From contig JNKJ01000026.1 of the NCBI GenBank assembly GCA_000702025.1, positions 1 through 64,000 of the forward strand: a stretch of DNA of 64,000 nucleotides. The letters run 5' to 3'. Each line of letters starts with the position of its first letter. Within the stretch, counting starts at the first letter, position 1. This document shows, piece by piece, positions 60,386 to 64,000 of the stretch. This stretch comes from Blautia schinkii DSM 10518 (GTDB taxonomy: Bacteria > Bacillota > Clostridia > Lachnospirales > Lachnospiraceae). The notes beneath the pieces are model-generated. The model saw nothing but the letters and a program-made list of their open reading frames with translations. It did not search any database and was not told the origin of the DNA. A program made the translations under genes and the position numbers.

Positions 60386-61705
60386 ATGAAAAATCGTATG
60401 AAAAAGACAGCTGCATGGCTGTTGACGGCTGCAATGACGACAGGACTTATGGGCGGAACAGTTACCGTGAGTGCAGCGGAGGATTACAGTGGGGAGCTTC
60501 CCCAGGATTATGAAGGTACTCTTACTATGTGGGGATGGGATGATACCTGGTATGAGGCAATGACCAAAGCCTTTAACGAAAAATATCCCAATGTAAAATT
60601 TGAGTACACACCAATGGCAAACGGAGATACTCTTCAGAAATACCAGACAGCAATTGCTTCCGGTACAGAGCTCCCGGATATAGGCTGGGCGATCATTGAT
60701 TCCAGAGCGAAAGTATTTGAACTGGATATGTGGGAAGATTTATCGGCAGACCCATATAATTTTGACATCAACGAGGTATATGAATTTACCCATCCTAAAC
60801 TGGTAAATTCCAAAGGTCAGGTGTGCGGAATAGAAAATGGCCTGAATCCTGCAGGGCTTGCATATAGAAAGGATTTGGCAAAAGAATATTTAGGAACAGA
60901 CGACAGGGAGGAATTAGAAGCAATGTTCCCAACCTGGGAAGCGTTTATCGAAAAGGGAAAAGAAGTGTATGAAAAGAGCGGCGGAGAAATACATATGCTT
61001 CAGGGAATTGCAGACGCACAACAGTTTATCCGTGAGCAGGATGGAAAATCCTGGATTGAAGACGGTGTTATCAAGGTAACAGACGCATTGCAGCGCTCAC
61101 TGGAGCTGGCTTGTGAACTGCGTGACAATAATGTGGTAGATAAGCTGGAGGCATGGTCGCCTGCATGGTACGCTTCTTTTGGAGAGGGAAAACATATTTT
61201 TGGAGGCTGCGCTACCTGGTCTATTCCGTTTAATATCGTACCCAACGATCCCGAAGGAGAGACAACTGGTCATTGGGGACTTATGAGCGCGCCAGAGGGG
61301 AATATCAGCTGGGGCGGAACTACCATCGGAATTTCAAAAACCTGTGAGGATAAACGTCTCGCATGGGAGTTTGTGAAGTTTGCCACATTGTCTACAGAGG
61401 GAGCAGAGGCGCTTAATTCTATCGGCTTTTTAACCAGCGCAAAGAAGCCTTATGAAGAAAAACCGGAGCTGAAACAAATGAGCAGCCCGTGGTTCGGAGA
61501 CCAGGATCTGGGAGCAATGTTTATGGATGAAATTATTCCTAATATTAAGACAAGACCTATGAACTTTGATGATAATGTGATTCATGAAACTCTGAATCTG
61601 ATTACGACAGCCCTGAATAATGACCGGGATATGACTGCTGAGGATGCAATCGAACAGTTAAAAGAAGAATTAGAAATGAAGCTTCCGGATTATACAGTGG
61701 AATAG
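60386..61705 (+). CDS. Carbohydrate ABC transporter substrate-binding protein
   Basis: The 439-residue protein is a family 1 solute-binding protein with GTLTMWGWDDTWYEAM opening the mature fold. The signal peptide ends near TVSAAED and contains no lipobox cysteine. AGGGAGA lies 8 bp before the ATG at 60386; an earlier in-frame start at 60353 lies inside a leader hairpin. It is followed by two permeases after an attenuator hairpin. The sugar is unknown. Confidence 0.92.
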   Translation: MKNRMKKTAAWLLTAAMTTGLMGGTVTVSAAEDYSGELPQDYEGTLTMWGWDDTWYEAMTKAFNEKYPNVKFEYTPMANGDTLQKYQTAIASGTELPDIGWAIIDSRAKVFELDMWEDLSADPYNFDINEVYEFTHPKLVNSKGQVCGIENGLNPAGLAYRKDLAKEYLGTDDREELEAMFPTWEAFIEKGKEVYEKSGGEIHMLQGIADAQQFIREQDGKSWIEDGVIKVTDALQRSLELACELRDNNVVDKLEAWSPAWYASFGEGKHIFGGCATWSIPFNIVPNDPEGETTGHWGLMSAPEGNISWGGTTIGISKTCEDKRLAWEFVKFATLSTEGAEALNSIGFLTSAKKPYEEKPELKQMSSPWFGDQDLGAMFMDEIIPNIKTRPMNFDDNVIHETLNLITTALNNDRDMTAEDAIEQLKEELEMKLPDYTVE

Positions 61706-61715
61706 GAACCTATCA

Positions 61716-61744
61716 AGGACGCTGTGTGATGCAGCGTCCTTTTT
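61716..61744 (+). terminator. Attenuator hairpin after the binding protein gene
   Basis: AGGACGCTG pairs perfectly with CAGCGTCCT and is followed by TTTTTGT. Partial read-through to the permease genes is expected. Confidence 0.8.
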
Positions 61745-61779
61745 GTACCCAAAATTCAGAGAAAGTGGAGGAGAAAACA

Positions 61780-62691
61780 GTGAAAAGAACAAAGAAAACA
61801 TTGACCAAATGGCCTGTTATTTTTCTGGCTCCGTATTTTATATTTTACTTTATGTTTTTCGTTTATCCGACCCTGTATTCCTTTTTTATCAGTTTGACTG
61901 ACTGGGATACGGTTATGGGAGTAGCAAACCGGAAGCTCATTGGATTTGCCAATTATCTTCGCGTCTTTACAAAGGATAAATTATTTTTTAAAGCAATGGG
62001 AAATACCTTTTTATTTATGATCATATACATACCGATTTTAATCCTGGGAGGAATTGCCCTGGCAGTGCTTTTATATAAGCTGACAAAAACAAGGCGTCTG
62101 TTCCAGACCATAAACATCCTTCCCTATATTACCACTCCGGTGGCCATTGGTATGATCTTTTCTTTTATGTTTGACTGGTCTACCGGTATCATCAATAATG
62201 TTTTGATGAAAAGCGGAATCATAGAAGAGGGGATCAACTGGCTGGGAGGTGAGGCTACGGCCAGACTGGTTGTCATTTTTCTGATCGTGTGGAAAAACTT
62301 GGGCTACTATCTTTTGATTTACCTTGCGGCATTGTCCACAGTGCCGGAAGATATTTCAGAAGCAGCCATGGTGGACGGAGCCAATAAATGGCAGGTGTTC
62401 TGGAAAATCACGTTCCCGTATTTAAGACCCATTACGATTTTCCTTGTGCTTACCAGTATTATCAGCGGCTTCCAGCTCTTTGACGAGCCTTACCTGCTGT
62501 TCAGTAATATTAACTCTGTTCTGGGCGGTCCCGGCCGTTCCTGTATGACAGCCATGATGTATTTCTTTGACCAGACCTTTAAGAGCTCTACCAAGCTTGG
62601 ATATGGCGCGGCTGTCTCATATACCATCTTTGTGATCATCTTGGTGGTGAGCGGCATTGTTTCAAAAATTGTTAATAAGAAGGAGGACTGA
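61780..62691 (+). CDS. Sugar ABC transporter permease, MalF type (GTG start)
   Basis: The 303-residue protein has six hydrophobic segments and the EAA loop EAAMVDGANKWQVFWKITFP. GGAGGAG lies just before the GTG at 61780. An in-frame start at 61726 would lie within the terminator hairpin and is rejected. The second permease follows after 2 bp. Confidence 0.94.
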   Translation: MKRTKKTLTKWPVIFLAPYFIFYFMFFVYPTLYSFFISLTDWDTVMGVANRKLIGFANYLRVFTKDKLFFKAMGNTFLFMIIYIPILILGGIALAVLLYKLTKTRRLFQTINILPYITTPVAIGMIFSFMFDWSTGIINNVLMKSGIIEEGINWLGGEATARLVVIFLIVWKNLGYYLLIYLAALSTVPEDISEAAMVDGANKWQVFWKITFPYLRPITIFLVLTSIISGFQLFDEPYLLFSNINSVLGGPGRSCMTAMMYFFDQTFKSSTKLGYGAAVSYTIFVIILVVSGIVSKIVNKKED

Positions 62692-62693
62692 TC

Positions 62694-63509
62694 ATGACAA
62701 AATTAAAGAAATCCTTGTATGTGATACCACTTACGATTATCAGCATTATCTCCGTCATACCTTTTTATTTCATTGTATCTATGGCAACTCATAATACAGG
62801 AGAAATATACAGGGGAGAGTTTCTGACTTTTGGAAGTAAGCTGGTGGAAAACATCCAGACCATTATCTCCGGCGGATTTTTGAAATATTACTGGAACAGC
62901 TTTTATACCTCTATGTTTGCGGCGGTTATCTGTCTGGCGGTGAGCCTTATGGCTGCTTATGGACTGACGGTATATAAATATAAGCTGCGCTCCTTCATCA
63001 GCAGATTTATTCTTGCAAGCATGATGATTCCCGGACAGATCAGTCTTTTGGGATACACGGTGGAGATGAGAAACCTGGGGCTGATGAACACACATTGGCC
63101 GCTTGTATTTACCTGGGCTGCCAGTGCGTACAGTGTGTACTTTGTTTCTCAGTTTATGAAAAGTTCGCTGCCGATGGAACTGGTGGAAAGTGCCAGGATA
63201 GATGGCTGCGGAGAATTCAAAACCTTTATAAGTATTGCGGTCCCTATGGTAAAACCGGCAATCGGAACACAATTCATGCTTGTGTTTCTTTGGTCATGGA
63301 ATAACTTCCTGATGCCCAGCACAGTGCTTACACAAAGTGATAAGTTTACGGTTCCTCTGGGTATTCAAACATTGGCTACCGCTTATACACAGGACTGGGG
63401 CGCAAGAGGCGCGGCGCTTGCTATCTCCGTACTGCCCATATTAATCATTTTCGCAATCGGTTCAAAATACTTTATCAAGGGACTTGCAGCCGGAGCGGTA
63501 AAAGGATAA
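62694..63509 (+). CDS. Sugar ABC transporter permease, MalG type
   Basis: The 271-residue permease has six hydrophobic segments and the EAA loop LVESARIDGCGEFKTFISIA. AAGGAGG precedes the ATG. It completes the transporter. No ATPase gene is seen before the window ends. Confidence 0.94.
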   Translation: MTKLKKSLYVIPLTIISIISVIPFYFIVSMATHNTGEIYRGEFLTFGSKLVENIQTIISGGFLKYYWNSFYTSMFAAVICLAVSLMAAYGLTVYKYKLRSFISRFILASMMIPGQISLLGYTVEMRNLGLMNTHWPLVFTWAASAYSVYFVSQFMKSSLPMELVESARIDGCGEFKTFISIAVPMVKPAIGTQFMLVFLWSWNNFLMPSTVLTQSDKFTVPLGIQTLATAYTQDWGARGAALAISVLPILIIFAIGSKYFIKGLAAGAVKG

Positions 63510-63549
63510 GTATGTCCGGGATTTTTTGCGGGAGGAGAATGATTTAAAT

Positions 63550-64000
63550 ATGAAAAAAAGAAAAGGGGGCTTTGCCTGTCTGGGAGACAGTATCACCAGT
63601 GAACAGATGACGGGGATAGGTACTCTCATCTGTAGAAAGCTGGAAACGCCTCTGTTTGGTAACTTTGCCTGCGGATGGGCGACAGGTTCCGACTGGCACC
63701 GGGATGGAAATATTCTGACGCAGTTTTCACTGGAAGTACCGATAAACAGTTTTTGCGCTGAAAATGTTTTGTCAAATCAAGTTTTCCGACTGCTGCAGCA
63801 GGCACAGGATACAGGCTGCAGCCCGGCAATTGTTTATATTGCGATTTCGGCAAATGACGGTGCAAACGGAGGATATGCGGAGAAAAGCCCGGTTCCTCTG
63901 GTGGATGATGCGGAGCAGATTTGTGCTTTGGAATATAGTCAATTGACAAGAACAAGTCTTGCCGGTGCGTTGAGATGGGCAATAGAAACAATTCAGAGAA
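63550..64000 (+). CDS. SGNH-type hydrolase, 5' part
   Basis: The reading frame is open to the window edge, so 150 residues are visible. LGDSITSE near residues 11-18 is the block-I serine motif of SGNH hydrolases and esterases, with S14 the candidate nucleophile. YIAISANDG further on matches the block-III G-x-N-D motif loosely. No signal peptide is seen. GGGAGGAG lies about 12 bp before the ATG. The gene follows the second ABC transporter, so it may deacetylate imported glycans (inference). Confidence 0.75.
   Translation, partial: MKKRKGGFACLGDSITSEQMTGIGTLICRKLETPLFGNFACGWATGSDWHRDGNILTQFSLEVPINSFCAENVLSNQVFRLLQQAQDTGCSPAIVYIAISANDGANGGYAEKSPVPLVDDAEQICALEYSQLTRTSLAGALRWAIETIQR

Overview
The window looks like a chromosomal segment of a gut-type Clostridia, most likely Lachnospiraceae. 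The reasons are moderate G+C by eye, strong AGGAGG-type ribosome binding sites, several GTG and TTG starts, YesM/YesN two-component systems next to carbohydrate ABC transporters that lack an ATPase, a TRAP transporter operon, a DUF4179 anti-sigma pair, and sugar-catabolic content. No tRNA, rRNA, insertion sequence, prophage or CRISPR array was seen. Genus cannot be decided from sequence reading alone.

Layout. 1-832 is non-coding and dominated by two inverted copies of a palindromic repeat. 833-8421 carries uppP, glpK, a CPA2-type antiporter, an acidic lipoprotein and modABC. 8418-13827 is a minus-strand block with a CdaR/PucR-like regulator, an MsmX-type sugar-ABC ATPase, a DUF89 protein, two GNAT acetyltransferases and a PBECR4-like nuclease-domain gene preceded by a structured RNA. 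14248-16660 holds a LacI regulator and a sorbitol-type dehydrogenase. 16878-26752 is an acid-sugar locus: a TRAP transporter (dctPQM), a DapA/NanA-like aldolase, a PfkB-like protein without its catalytic aspartate, a YhcH/NanQ-like protein, a GH78-like enzyme, an orphan solute-binding protein and a divergent AraC regulator. 26926-31476 is an SH3b protein, histidine kinase and ABC exporter operon. 31528-36915 joins oleate hydratase, two small membrane proteins and a MalT-like LuxR regulator. 37152-40567 has an ECF sigma/anti-sigma pair and an AAA-nuclease gene. 40654-49018 and 55967-64000 are two parallel carbohydrate loci, each with a YesM/YesN pair, a solute-binding protein and two MalFG-type permeases. 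Between them lie malQ, an Fn3/Big2 secreted protein and a DUF5107-TPR protein.

How it works together. Both carbohydrate ABC loci lack an ATPase, so the MsmX-type ATPase at 9606-10718 is the obvious shared energiser (inference). GH32-like, DUF5107, MalQ, GH78-like and SGNH proteins without export signals suggest that imported oligosaccharides are broken down inside the cell.

Most notable observations: (1) an exact 29-bp operator-like motif, variable only in its central 4 bp, in front of both the oleate-hydratase unit and a membrane-protein gene that flank a LuxR-family regulator; (2) a promoter, repeat-containing RNA, leaky terminator and nuclease-domain gene arranged like a type III toxin-antitoxin locus; (3) a sialic-acid-like TRAP locus carrying a rhamnosidase-like enzyme and an apparent pseudokinase; (4) a 23-bp motif shared by the two promoters of the second YesM/YesN-ABC locus; (5) a covarying palindromic repeat at the left edge.
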